From Plantago elongata (taxonomy: Eukaryota > Streptophyta > Magnoliopsida > Lamiales > Plantaginaceae): a stretch of 64,000 bases of DNA. Of the stretch, positions 48,103 to 59,739 are shown piece after piece. Made by a program: the position numbers and the translations under genes. The stretch lies in contig JAYMSP010000121.1 in assembly GCA_036897095.1 (NCBI GenBank), positions 1 through 64,000 on the forward strand. Reading direction: 5' to 3'. The notes under the pieces were generated by a model. That model saw nothing but the letters and a program-made list of their open reading frames with translations, was not told the DNA's origin and made no database searches. Numbering within the stretch: the first letter of the stretch is position 1; every line of letters starts with the position of its first letter.

Positions 48103-50579
48103 CTATCTCATTGTAATTAAAAGACTCCTCTCTTCAAACTTGGCACCCCCTACCTTCCCTTGAATTTGAGGAGGCAGACGAATAACACGCCTCTGATCAC
48201 CTGCTTCGACCAGCAACTCTGTTCCACCTCTGAACTGCATTTTCAAAGTAGATACTAGTTCAAACATATGGTATGAGCTTATGATGTACATATATCATGA
48301 GTGCCCTGGCATGTTATATGCGACTTGCATCAAATATCCATATAGACTTAATAAATGTCAGAAACTTTTTGCTTATAGTGACATATAAATCAACCCAATC
48401 AATCAGTTGGTTATTGTGGTACGCGCTAAGGTGTAAGCAGTTGCAAGATTAGTAAAAGCAGCAATTTAATAAACTCAGGTACATACTTGGTAAAGCTTGA
48501 TCTCTGACTTGTCGAAACCTGGCATGAATAGGGTTACAGACTTATTGGATTGATCGAATTTCACAGAGGATAAGTTCTTGTCTCTTGTAGCAGAAAGAAC
48601 ATTGCGGGCATCTTGGCTATGTTCCCCGGCTATAATTTCTTTCCAACTTGGTTGGTTACCCAATCTGAAATGTGGAATGGAAGCACAAGGCAGGGGTGAA
48701 AATTTGTCCTTGACGCTCTGAAGTGAAGTAACAGGAGGATCTGGAGGACTTATGCCAAATGCACCAGATATTTGAATGCCAGCTTGGATTGCACAACCCC
48801 AATAGCGCAATGCAGAATTTAGAGACAGAGGATTGGCTGGATCCATCACAACATAACACCCAAATTTCTGAGGTTCTGCAAAGATTGAAGATCCTTTCTG
48901 TATAACAAAATAACAAGAATATTAAACTCGCTGCAATGCTTTGACAATTAGCATAAAAATTTAACAGACAAGAAACCATATTTACTTCTAATGTCTGTTC
49001 TAGAGTATCCCATATTTCTGTACTCATTTTCCCATTTAGATTTATGCCTCTGCCACCAAGACTCAGGGATTCATCGACAAGTCTTAAGATAGATGGACCT
49101 GCAACCCTTCCCAGATCAGTCTTCTCGGCCAGTTGCCTCAGGTATTTCAAGTATAATCTTCAAAAGAATAGAGGAAAAACGGGCAGGGGTGTAAGCTTAT
49201 GAAGGCAACAGGCAAAACAGGGTAAGCAATGAATAGACGGACCTTGATTTACTAGTAGCACCAATCATACGAATAGTTTCTTCAGTGCTTATACCATCAT
49301 ATACAACAATGTCGAATTTGCCTCTATTACCCCCAGCCACACCACCGAAGAATCCCACTAGTCTTTCAAGTTCCAGGGCAGAAAATATACTGTCCATACC
49401 AGGGAGCACACCGAGCTCTTCACCTACTACCTACTACATTATAAAGAAAGATGCATGAACACATCATCTAACAGAACAAGAGTTCACATCAGTGGACAGT
49501 GGTCATGCTACACAGGAATCAGGAACCATGGACATACTCTTTCACATACCTACCCCTTCAATAACACCTTGGGTCAAATTGAGGCGCGCATCCGCTTTTT
49601 TAAGCTGCTTAAGAGGTTCAAGGATCATCTGCAATCAATAATAACGCTCATCAGAAGGCCTCGAAACGAATGTAGATAAAGGAAGAGCCCAAGTAATAAC
49701 ATGTGAACTTACTTTGGTTGTCTCGAGTCTAACAACAGAGAGATTTTCGCTGCACGTGACAGGAGACGGTCCGATCTTACAGTTCAGTAGATATTCAGCT
49801 GCAGGATCTTGAGAGTGTATCACCAAACATGTGTTCAACCCTGACATTGCATAATGCTAAACACAACAACAATGAGCATACGCACCTATATTGGTAAATT
49901 ATTCAATAACACTCTTAACAACATCATACAGCATTCAGAAATACAAACTGCTTCATTCAATACCAATCATAAGGTAAATGCCGGTGATACATTTTTTCGT
50001 TAATTTCAATTCGAGCATGGTGTTTCTTTCATCATTTCATATGCTAGTTAAAGAATCATCAACAGTACTATCAAAGTTCAAATTTTGAAGCAATGCAGGT
50101 TATTATTACATTGCAAAACAAAAGCTGGAAACTCATTAGGCAGCAAAAGAAATCCCTAATTAGTCAATACTCCATATGTCCCACATTCCACATCTCCTAC
50201 TTTATTCAATATATATACAACTTTATTCGATATCTTTCGTACTTTATAATTGAATCCGGGACGGACGGAGTGTTACCTGAGCAGCGAAAATTGAAGCAGT
50301 AGTCTTGCCAGAACCGCCTTTACCCAAAAAGGTAACCAATTTAGTCGGTAAGGCCTCATTTTGAGCGGCACTGGATACAATCAGAGCGCTGTTTCTCTTT
50401 GATTTCCTTGTCAGTTTGCTTGTTGCTTTTGCCGGAGAAAAACAGTGGAATCTTGGGATGTTAGTAGAGGTTAGGGATAATGGACTGCTGCACCAAAGCT
50501 CCATTGATTTGCTGTGGAAAAATGGAAATGAGAATGGAATTCTTGTGTTAGGTTGCAGACTTGCAGGTGTTTGATCCAT
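48103..50579 (-). CDS. Chloroplast ArsA/GET3-like P-loop ATPase (At1g26090 type)
   Basis: Seven exons on the minus strand: 50277-50579, 49713-49856, 49554-49628, 49243-49430, 48986-49157, 48487-48897 and 48103-48234. They give 474 aa. An in-frame ATG at 50627 would add 16 residues. The first 75 residues look like a transit peptide. [14 protein letters not shown] is the deviant Walker A (KGGxGKTT) of the ArsA/GET3/MinD class. FDIVVYDG occupies the Walker B position, and [15 protein letters not shown] is typical of ArsA ATPases. The C-terminal 60 residues ([17 protein letters not shown] ... [15 protein letters not shown]) match the ArsA-HSP20-like domain. GET3 proteins deliver tail-anchored proteins, but this plant type is uncharacterised as far as I know, so substrate and role are open. 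The acceptor of the exon at 49430 lies in a TAG-TAG-TAG run. Confidence 0.9.
49424..49437 (-). other. Tandem NAG splice acceptor in the ArsA-like ATPase
   Basis: Read on the minus strand, the intron ends in TAGTAGGTAGTAGG. Several AG acceptors spaced three bases apart are each able to keep the frame after Gly. Cutting at 49430 gives VVGEELG; later cuts would drop one or two Val. Confidence 0.5.
50170..50270. mobile_element. Stowaway-like MITE next to a splice donor
   Basis: The ends CTCCATATGTCCCACATT (left) and CTCCGTCCGTCCCGGATT (right, minus strand) are inverted copies with the CTCC-TCCGTCCC signature of Stowaway elements of the Tc1/mariner group. It is about 100 bp with an AT-rich centre. 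TA precedes the left end; TG follows the right end, so one target base may have changed. It sits inside intron 1 of the ArsA-like ATPase gene. Confidence 0.75.
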
Positions 50580-53075
50580 TGAAAAGAGAGTAGTTTTGGA
50601 TTTGGTAATAACCAAATTGAAGAACATGGTAAAATATCACTTTGGCCATTCAATTTTGATGTTTTCCGCAAATTTCACCATAAAATTCATAAGGTTGCAA
50701 TAGGGTACTCATCGTCTATATTCTAATATATACCGAACTGCATCCTAAATTTTATTTGCCTTATTAGATTTTAAAAACGCTTAATGTTAAAAAACACTAA
50801 TATAAGCTGGAAACTTAGGTCACTGGGTTTGGTTCAACCAAGTGGCAAGTGTTTCCATGTTGGTTGGTTGTATTGCCGCTAGAGAGGTTGCACAAACATG
50901 CATCCGATTTGAAGAAGGGATTTCCAAGTGATATTGGGGTAAAAATGTGACAACTTTGAGCTCATTGGTGTGATGAGCCTCGTATGCAGCACACACATCG
51001 TGTACTAGAGAGAGTCACATGGTACGCTCTAAGAATTTTTTTTATCTACGCCGACCAAAAAATTATATATGCATGCACACTCCAGATTAGGGGTGTAAAC
51101 GAGTCGAGCCGAGCTGAACCGAGCTTTTGTAAACGTAAATATGTTCAAAGCTCGTTAAGGTAAATATGTTCAAATCGCGAGCTTTTTATTTCTTTTCAAA
51201 TCACACTATAAAATTTTGATAGTTCGAATTTAGCTCGACTTGCATGTTCAAATTTAAAAAGCTCAAATTAGCTCGGGTGAAAAGCTCGACCCAAGCTTCA
51301 ATACAAGCTACTCATAAATGTATTTATCAGCGAAATCAAGATTCAGCCATTACATAACAATATTTCAAGTATCCAAAACTCTTTAATTAAGCCATAACAA
51401 CAATTACAGAAGATAATAATTGTATACATTTGATATCCAAGTGAACTAAAGAAAAGAGCAGAGCATGACCAAGAATTTGGGACTTGATTCCTTTTTTCTT
51501 CCTACTGACATAAGCCATGGAAACCAAATGGAGTATTAGATATTCTAAAACCAAGCATTTCGGAGATCCAACGACTGAAAGTTTCTTGTACAGAGCAGCC
51601 AACGCGGCAGTGTATGGAGGGAGAGCAGCGGTGGAGAGATGGAGTTGTAGCACCTTGGTCCGTGGAGGAGATCCAGTCTGGGTGGAGATTGGAGAACTTG
51701 GAATTGCAGAAGACAGCGCATGTGTGTGTGATTAGATCCAAGTGTGCTAGGTTTCTGGGCTTTGTGACTATAGATTTTATAAAAATAAAAGAATAATATA
51801 CATTCGAGCAGCTTGTCGAGTATTAGAGCCGAGCTTTTCAGTATTTGAGCTCGGCTCGAAAATATTGTCGAGCTATATTTTGAGCTCGATCGAGTCGAGC
51901 TTTTTTCAAGCCGAGCTCGAATAGCTCGAAAAAATCTCTGACTCATTTGCAGCCCTACTCTAGTTGGAAATTGGAACCCATTCATCATTGGATAAGTGAC
52001 ACTGACCTAATTGCAAGCAGTGTTGATTAAGCTCTATTGTACCTGGATGACCAACGTTGGATTAGATCACTGTAACGAGTGATATGATTTGATGTTACAT
52101 GGCTTGTTGTGAACTTGTGATGCTATTGAATGCATGCATAAGTGCATATCCCACTCTGAAGTTAAGTCATGTTGACAGTGTCACTCTCAATTTAGTTCGC
52201 CATGATTATCCACCTGATTCATAAGTTCGTTGCTGGAAACGTACACTAAATTATACCGTCCAATCTGGAGATCATAGTCGTGCAGTGGCACCGCACCATC
52301 AATGCCATCAGGGTGATGTGGTACTGAGTTGTGTACGAAAGTCCAGACTCGACTCGACTCAATTTATAGTGTTGAAATGGATGCTAAACTCCAAGCAAAA
52401 CAAGATAAAACTCATAGTGTCAAGATTACATAGATCTGACATATGAGATACTATATCCAGAGTGGAAAGTGGAAAAAACTAATAAGACAATCGAAGAAAT
52501 CACGGGTTTAATTTGTTTTGATAACAAGTGCAACTAAAATCTTGCACTTTGATACATCAAACCTCACACAGTAGTACTGTTGGTCACCTTACATACATAA
52601 CTGGTGACCACAGATCAAACCTTACATGGAATTAAATATATAGGGATACAAGGAAATATACCAATGCCTTAATATGTACATTCCCATGATTTCATATACC
52701 CATCCCACTTTACCTCCCATTACTAATTAAAACCCAAAATTACAATATTCCATCAACCAAAGGTGAAAATGTATGTTCTAATTTACCTAGTGGTAAAAAC
52801 CACCAGAGAACAAAACAAAACAACAGATTGCATGTTTCTCCCAAAACCAAATGATTCTTTCTATCTTAGGTTTGGATCCAAGGTTCCTTTTTCTTCACCA
52901 AAAATATATTCCTCCCATTTTTTGCATTCTCTTTCACCTAGAGGTCAAGTTCTTCTAATTGTAGCTAAATCAAACACACCCCAAAACACACCAAAACCAA
53001 AAGTTAATTGGTTATTATACTCTTAATATATATATGATATTAATTCAAACGGGACCTGTCTGTGATCACTGATCA
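50580..53075. other. Intergenic with a hAT element, no host gene seen
   Basis: The ATPase promoter lies right after 50580. Bases 51087-51957 are a hAT-like element. From 51966 to 53075 the DNA is AT-rich without motifs, except the likely 3' UTR of the bHLH gene at its right end. A frame at 52763-53026 has no recognisable similarity. Confidence 0.55.
51087..51957. mobile_element. Non-autonomous hAT element with GAGC-rich ends
   Basis: The left end TAGGGGTGTAAACGAG and the right end, read on the minus strand, TAGGGCTGCAAATGAG agree at 13 of 16 bases. Behind each come dense GAGCTCG and GAGCCGAGC motifs (51100-51300 and 51800-51940), typical of a widespread plant hAT type. Flanking 8-mers CTCCAGAT (51079-51086) and CTCTAGTT (51958-51965) match at 6 of 8, suiting an old 8-bp target duplication. 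The central part (about 51310-51790) lacks the GAGC motifs, is open in several frames and has no transposase match I can recognise. Confidence 0.8.
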
Positions 53076-55328
53076 TCAAGAAAGGATATTGACATTGGTC
53101 CTTTGCCTCTTAACACTCCCATTACCAGACTCATCCCCATTAGACTTCTCCATAACAGCTTTAAGTGCTTCTTGTATTGTACTTATACAGTACTGCATCT
53201 GCTGCTGATCACCCACGTCGTCCTCATCGTTCGACTCCTCATCCGCAGTGATAAAAAGAACATTCTTCACCCTCCCTCCAAGAGTCGTGATCTCGGCTCT
53301 CAACGTTCTTAGCCTCAGTTCCTTAAGAGTTTTGATCAGGTCCGGTAACAGGTCTGACCGATCCTCGCAGCAAATCGAGGCCTTTATGACAAACCTGCCA
53401 TCCTCATCAGCCGCATTATCAACAGTTAACTCGTCCATCTCAGTCGGGACGGGGCTTGTTTCTTCTATGAGAGATGTCTGGCGCTTTAGCTCCTTCACAT
53501 GCTGGATAACTTCTGCTAGCAATGAAGCTTTGTCTGTCTGTGAATGGAATAGTAGTAAATCAACAAATCAACAAACAAAACATTATTTAATCGATCAAGA
53601 AATTATAAAATAATTAACCAAGCCCTACATGAAAGTGCAGTCTTTAAGACAAAATGGGACAAAAAGATTGGAACTTTAGAAGGATAGGCGTGAGAGTATA
53701 TAGACTTGAAAAAGAACCAAAGTGACTGACAAGAATGCTTGTTTGTCTGGCTTATAATTTACTCCTACTTATATAGAGTAGTATCTGAATTAGTGAAAGG
53801 AAACATTTGATAATTTGGTTTGGGGTGTAGCAAATCTGGCACAAATTTTCCATGGAAGCTTTTGTGTTGCTATGGTTCCTCTTTATTGTATCAAACTGAC
53901 CGCTATTATTTACATTTCCTCGGCATAAACAAGACAACCACCAGCCGTACATTTATATGGCTACAAGGAACGTCCCCATTCAAGTTCCAGATTGAATGAG
54001 TTTGTCGGTCCATACATTAAAAGTTCTCTTTTTTAGGGGAAGGTTTTGTATCCCGGACCTCGAAATTCTTTCCAACTATTTGTGATTGGGTATCTTATAA
54101 TGATGTAATGTATTGTACAGTGCAATATAGAGAATGTATTATGTAGTACGATTATTGTACACACTAAGTAGGTAATGCACGAATGATTAAACTTGTGCTT
54201 TACTTCTGCACTTCATTCTTAATCATGCACAACCTTAAACATATCAAGGGTTGCTTAGATGAAAACTTCTCTAAACCCTGAAGGTTTAATTTGAACATCC
54301 TATGATTGAATATTATAGGATGAATATGTACCTTAATATGAAAAGTTACATTCGTTTAGTAAAAAATAATTAGAATTTAGAGTCCATAAAATAATTTAGT
54401 CAGAATTTAGAATTCATGAAAATTTTGTCATAATTTATGCAGTATTGAAATGGGGTTAATGTTTTGTTAATTATTCATGGAATTAGTTATATTATTGTTA
54501 AAAATTAGGAATACACTAAAATAATTGTACATTTAACTAAATTTAATAAAACATTTACAGGTGAAACAAAGTTTTATACAATTAAAATCAAACTTAGAAT
54601 CTAAAATCAACTCCAATATGAATTTCAATAATCTCCTGAAATGATTTATTTTAGAAATTCAATCTTTCATTGATTAAAAATATTCCATGATCTTGTTAAT
54701 TAATTAACAAAATTGATCTTAAAAGCTTTAACATTGGTGTAAACATTATATTAAAAGCATCATGGAAATAGAACTATTTGAGGACGCATGAAATAACATG
54801 GTAATGATTATAAATGTATAATCATAACAAGATTTTGAGATGAAGGAAATAATATTTGAGTTTTATAGCTAGTTAAGTTTTACTTACTTTTGTTGTGCTA
54901 GGTAATAAGCTTCTGAGCCTAGCAAGATGATTGTTGATCCTTTCCCTACGCCTCCTTTCAGCTTCACTATGACTTTTAGACGCTGCAAGAGCCTTAGCAT
55001 CCATGATCTCTTGAGCACTCATCTTCTGCAGCTCCGCGTGAAGCCCGAACGGACCGGAACCCGGATGCACAACCTGTCCCAACGACTCCGATATTAGCCC
55101 GTCGTAACCGAATTGCAAACCGGATGATCTCCTGTTGAACAAACCCCCATACGGTACCGGTGCTGGTGGAGGCAGGAGGAACGCATCGTGATCACGGTTC
55201 GGAAAGTGGACCGGGTTGAAGGAATGGACCGGAGGGAGGTTCCATGGTAGTATGTTCTCAGGGTATGCACTTAAACTTGATCCTCCAGTGTATGCATCAC
55301 CACTGTTTTGTTGCTGCATCTTTTGCAT
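53076..55328 (-). CDS. TMO5/bHLH30-type bHLH transcription factor
   Basis: Two coding exons on the minus strand, 54888-55328 and 53076-53537, joined in phase 0, give 300 aa. The bHLH domain starts near residue 116: SHSEAERRRRERINNHLARLRSLLP, then TDKASLLAEVIQHVKELKRQ after the intron. The basic region has the His-Glu-Arg arrangement needed to contact E-box DNA. The C-terminal half (FVIKASICCEDRSDLLPDLIKTLKELRLRTLRAEITTLGGRVKNVLFI) is the ACT-like dimerisation domain of this subgroup. The intron inside the bHLH loop is typical. Relatives TMO5 (bHLH32) and bHLH30 pair with LHW and drive vascular cell divisions through cytokinin synthesis; that role here is by family. A non-coding leader intron (about 55351-55572) is likely: CAAAG/GTATGT donor and ATCAG/GATTG acceptor. 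Confidence 0.93.
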
Positions 55329-57646
55329 TAATTGGTTTTATAAATCAATCCTGATTTTTGTCCCATCAAAAAAAGAAAAAACAACATTAAGTTCAGATGT
55401 CAATTTTTCCAGTTAGGAAGAAAAAGGACTTTACATAACATAAGCAAACCATAAAGATGAAAAGGGGATGTGAAATTGGATTGTTGTAGTTGTTTCATTA
55501 AATTCTTGGGGGAACAAAAGGGATATTCTCAAGGATGACAAGAAAAGAGACAAAGGAAGTTTTGAGACATACCTTTGTTTTTCAACTTCTTCTTCTTCCT
55601 TCTTGATAGACTACTATGTCACAGCCTTTACTGAATGGTGAAGAGTGAACACTTGCATCCAGGGTACATCCCCTTTTTATCCTACTCCTGAATCATTTAC
55701 TCCTTCCTAATCTCGTCCCAAATAAGTTGTTCAGTTTTAACTTTTTAAAATTCATTGTAAATTAACTTTATCTATAATAAAGAAATGAGAATTTAGGTAT
55801 TAAAGTATGATGAAGTTTGTAATTCAATTTTATTTATTATTTGATTTTCTTTTTCATTAACAACTTTAATTTTTTATATAAAATACATTATATGCTATAT
55901 AAATACTCAGTTGTCATATAATTTAGTTGAACATATTCATTATGACTGATGTTATTGCCAGAGCAGTTTTTGTTGTTAATAAAGCAACATTAAAAAACTC
56001 AAAACAAGTCTTAAGTGAATTATTAAAAGACTAAAACACACTTTAAATTGATTATGTACATGTTAGTTGATTAAAGCAGCATACAAATCTCTCAATTTAT
56101 TAATTCTAAATTTCTTTTAAGTAACATGTATATAATTAAGTTTACGTGTGTTTAAGTCTTTTAGTAACTCACATAAGACTTGTTGAAGCTTTTTAATGTT
56201 GTTCTGTTCACAATAAAAACTGGCAATAACGCCATCCATCCATTATAGGTTAAAATCAATTCATCATTACAATTGAATTTGATTGAGGTTATTATTTTCA
56301 ACAGAAAACTCTTGCAGTTCAGTTAGCTTTGCCTAGTTATATTTTAGACTATATATACTTAAATTCAATTTAGTAAATTGCAGTTGAAGTAAATAAAATT
56401 TGATTAGAAAAAAGGTTAAAATTGAATAAGTTATTTAAAATGTTCGATATAATAAGTAATATTTAAAAATTTTATTGTAGTAGGGGTCCACTAGTGTACA
56501 TGGAATAATGTTGAGAAGGGTATGTAAGTACTTGAAATCTTGATTCCTTTGTTGTTACGGCATCCTTTTTGTTATTTTGTTTATTAGTATTATTTTGTGC
56601 GTCAATGTAAATATAGTTTGAATTTTCTTTCCACTGTAGATATGAGGCCAGAGAACTTTTTCGAACATGTACATACACTCATCTACAGCACATGATAATA
56701 AGGAAAGGCATGTTGCGTACCGATTGGTTCAAACTGCATAATTACACTACTCTCTGACTGCCGCTGAACACAACGTAACAATGAAGGATTTTATTACAAA
56801 GAGAGAGACAGTGAAATTAACACAACAAACAAAGCCACTGAGTAAGACATACTCACAAAGAACAGAAACCAGAAGAGGCAACAAACCATAGGTTGAACAT
56901 GTTTCAGAACTCTTCAGATCCTTCTTATTAACATTTTTATGTGCAATCCCATTCTATCTATCAATGGGGATTTTTACCCTGCCAGTAATTTGTTGTATTC
57001 TTTCATCTAGCTAGTAACTGATCGAGGTTTAGTCGGGGTCGGAAATGAAATTCAAGGGTGCAATAATGAGATTTCAAAATTTAGGTGGTGGTTCGACTAT
57101 TTGGACTAGCACGTTAGCAGTGCATGTTCATATTCTCAATATCGACACACTTTGTTAAGGGAACCGCGTGTATAATTAAATTTAGAAAATTATGGGATTT
57201 CATTTTGTTTTTTGGAAATATGAAATGGAGAAATTTTGCTAGCACGAAGGTAAGTAAATGTGTATGAGGAATGAAATTCGAGTTGTGTTTAATTTCCTAT
57301 GATAGTAAATTAGACGTATGCACGCCACCAAGTCATGATTCATTGTAGGTCCGTGAAAATCATGAACAACAATATCTGGGTAATAAATTGTAAATCAATG
57401 GAACATAAAGTAAGATCTATGCTGATAACTCATCATTCATACACCCTTAGACTACAGTGTCATTTGAAGAATTTTTTTATAACTTTTCCTTAATTTTTAT
57501 TTTAATTTGAAAAAGAATTATGTTCTAAAACTTCTTTTTTATCCAATCTGGGTTAAATATATCTGGTTTTTGATACACCTGTAAAATTCAACATAAAAGA
57601 GAGTTCGATGAAACTAGAAATTTTTTCAATTACCATTAATCAAATA
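55329..57646. other. Upstream region of the bHLH gene
   Basis: The leader, a probable leader intron and the promoter of the bHLH gene occupy the first 400 bases or so. A MITE-like stretch lies near 56285-56395. The rest is AT-rich with no gene, and short frames on the minus strand near 56472-56678 have no recognisable motif. Confidence 0.55.
56285..56395. mobile_element. MITE with CAGTT-rich body, copy 2 (diverged)
   Basis: It starts TTATTATTTTCAACAGAAAA, contains GCAGTTCAGTTAG and AGTTATATTTTAGAC, and ends AAATTGCAGTTGAAGTAAA. This is the same order of motifs as the copies near 13.1 kb and 59.9 kb, with more change. It was identified by eye from shared motifs. Confidence 0.4.
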
Positions 57647-57699
57647 CACTAAAACCTCTATAAATTAATACTCGATAAATTAATAATCTCGATAAAATT

Positions 57700-57844
57700 G
57701 GAGGCATAAGGTGGTGCAGTGAAATTGAGCTGGAGTGGTAAGGAGGAGGTGCAAAGTTCAATCTCTGATGGAGGCATAAAGTGATTTAGGAGTAATGAGA
57801 TGTTGATATATGACTAAAGTAGTTGTAATCGTAGCCGTTTAAAA
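57700..57844 (+). mobile_element. tRNA-derived SINE nested in the pogo-like element
   Basis: An insertion of 145 bp is flanked by perfect 15-bp repeats AATCTCGATAAAATT (57685-57699 and 57845-57859). Inside, GAGCTGGAGTGGTAAGG resembles a tRNA A box and AAGTTCAATCTC a B box about 25 bases later. The end is a short A run. Length, promoter boxes, tail and target repeats fit a plant tRNA-type SINE moved by LINE machinery. Perfect target repeats mean it is much younger than the pogo copy. Confidence 0.75.
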
Positions 57845-58129
57845 AAATCTCGATAAAATTAATAATTTGTTCAGTCCCAACTTAGGACCAGCACAAAATT
57901 GAACCCCAATCGATAAGATAATAAGATAATATTTTTTAAAATCTCAATGTATATATATTGGTCCCAAGGAAACTATAAATTAATAATTACTAAAATATTC
58001 CATATATATGTGTGTGTGCTCGCGCACACGAGATACACTTCAAAATCTAGGACTGTCTAGTAAAAAATGAATTTATAGTCTCTTATTTTTTTTTAACTTC
58101 AGATTTATATTGAGTTCATATTTGAATCT

Positions 58130-58395
58130 CTTCACTGCACTTAAGAGTTGGGGAGTTGCCTTCTTATAATGCAACAAAGAGTTGTCGTTGTTTGTAATGT
58201 TTCTTTTCGAGTGACCGGTTCTAAAGATATTGAATCATCCTCAACTTTATCATCGACCAATATTTTGAATGGTATAGCCACAACTTCTTCAATGTTTTGT
58301 ACCTCATAACATTTATTATTTCACCAGGATAATCTAGCAAATCATTTACATTCATTTTTTGCCGATAATGCATATCCATAGTCAAATTCTAGCTC
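58130..58395 (-). pseudogene. Remnant of pogo-like transposase C-terminus
   Basis: The minus strand reads VQNIEEVVAIPFKILVDDK then VEDDSISLEPVTRKETLQT, which resembles the acidic tail of plant pogo/Lemi1 transposases (a D/E-rich stretch, then EPVSRKEAL). The frame is interrupted soon after by stops and shifts, and the DDE catalytic part is missing. The reading is by eye and short. Confidence 0.55.
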
Positions 58396-59739
58396 ACAGA
58401 TGTGTTCTTCATAATTTAAATCGTTAAATCACTTGAGTCGGTTAGATTTGTCGAATGGATTTTGCAATGTCGAAAGTAATTTAAAGGTCACGTAAAACCT
58501 CTTTAAATTAATAAATTATTAATTTATCGATATAATAATATCTTATTAAATTAATAAAATATTTTAGTCCCAACCTTATTAGTTTATAGAAATTTTACTG
58601 TATTTCTTGTTGAGGCTAGAGCAAGCATAAAGCATTTTAGCTTAAGTTTTGGTTCGCCTCTCGCTCTGGTTTTAACATCTAACCAATCAAAATACAGTCT
58701 TTTTCAGTATTAAAATTATTTAGCTCTTCAACAAATATACCTACCCCATCATGGACATTATAGAACTTTTATAAATCACTCTAGTTTGTTCGACATTAAT
58801 AAACTTAACTTGAAAGTCAATATTACACAATGTGTTTAGGGTATGAATTTAGTGGTGGAAAAGTGTAGGAGAAATTGATTTACCACATGGGGTAAACTTT
58901 ATAGCAAAGCATGCAATTGAGAAACAGGAACAAGTTGAACACAATGATAAACGCACAAGACACACCTTGTCGACCAATTACTAAAGACAGAATCATAAAC
59001 CATTGCTGGTGTTTTAATTTGAAGTATATACAGTATACTCTATGTATTTTATTTATCTCTTCATCTGATAATAGTACTAGTTAGTTTAATCGATGACAAA
59101 TCTTATTACAAATTTACAATTACTTATATTATTCTAATATATACACTGTACAATACTACATACGTAACTTGATAATGTAGTATTTTAAGGTACATTCATG
59201 TCATATATACTATTCCATGCACATATGATGTGGGCTTTATTATAGATAGAGGGGATAGTTGCAAATTCCACGCGAAACGAAGCTTTTCTGGTTCCCCAAG
59301 AAGCAAGTAATGATTGTGTCTTGGAACACACTCCTCCACTTACTTTTTTACTACAGTAGCTGCTGCTGCTACAGTCACTTAACCAAGAACAAGAATGAAT
59401 GTTGTTGCAACAGTAGTAGTCTAGGACTAGAGATTATTTCATTAAACTGTTTTTGTGTATACACTCCTACTACAATCTCAATCTACTCCGTCACAATCTT
59501 CTTTTTATTTTTTCAAAATGTTAAAATTGACTCGAAATCTCGATCTATTAGTTAGATTCGAAATAACAATTTTACCAGTTAAGCTGCACTACATTGTCAC
59601 TCCATCATAATCTTAACTTCTTATATTTTCTTCATAAAAATTTATCTCCTACTTTTATAAATTTATATTTTATTTTATCAATTTAATATGTTAAAATTAT
59701 TTTACTATTAAAATTTATATAGATAATATGAAAAATTTG

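Larger units (their letters stand above)
57647..58600 (-). mobile_element. Deleted pogo-like (Lemi1/Emigrant-type) Tc1/mariner element
   Basis: The left end CACTAAAACCTCTATAAATT (57647 on) differs by one base from the Emigrant/Lemi1 terminal repeat as I recall it. The right end, read on the minus strand, starts CAGTAAAATTTCTATAAA (58600 leftwards). TA flanks both sides (57645-57646 and 58601-58602), the target used by this superfamily. A second inner copy of the terminal motif (AAAACCTCTTTAAATTAATA) lies near 58496. The middle holds a decayed transposase tail on the minus strand. A SINE has inserted in the left part. At under 1 kb it cannot move by itself. Confidence 0.8.
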
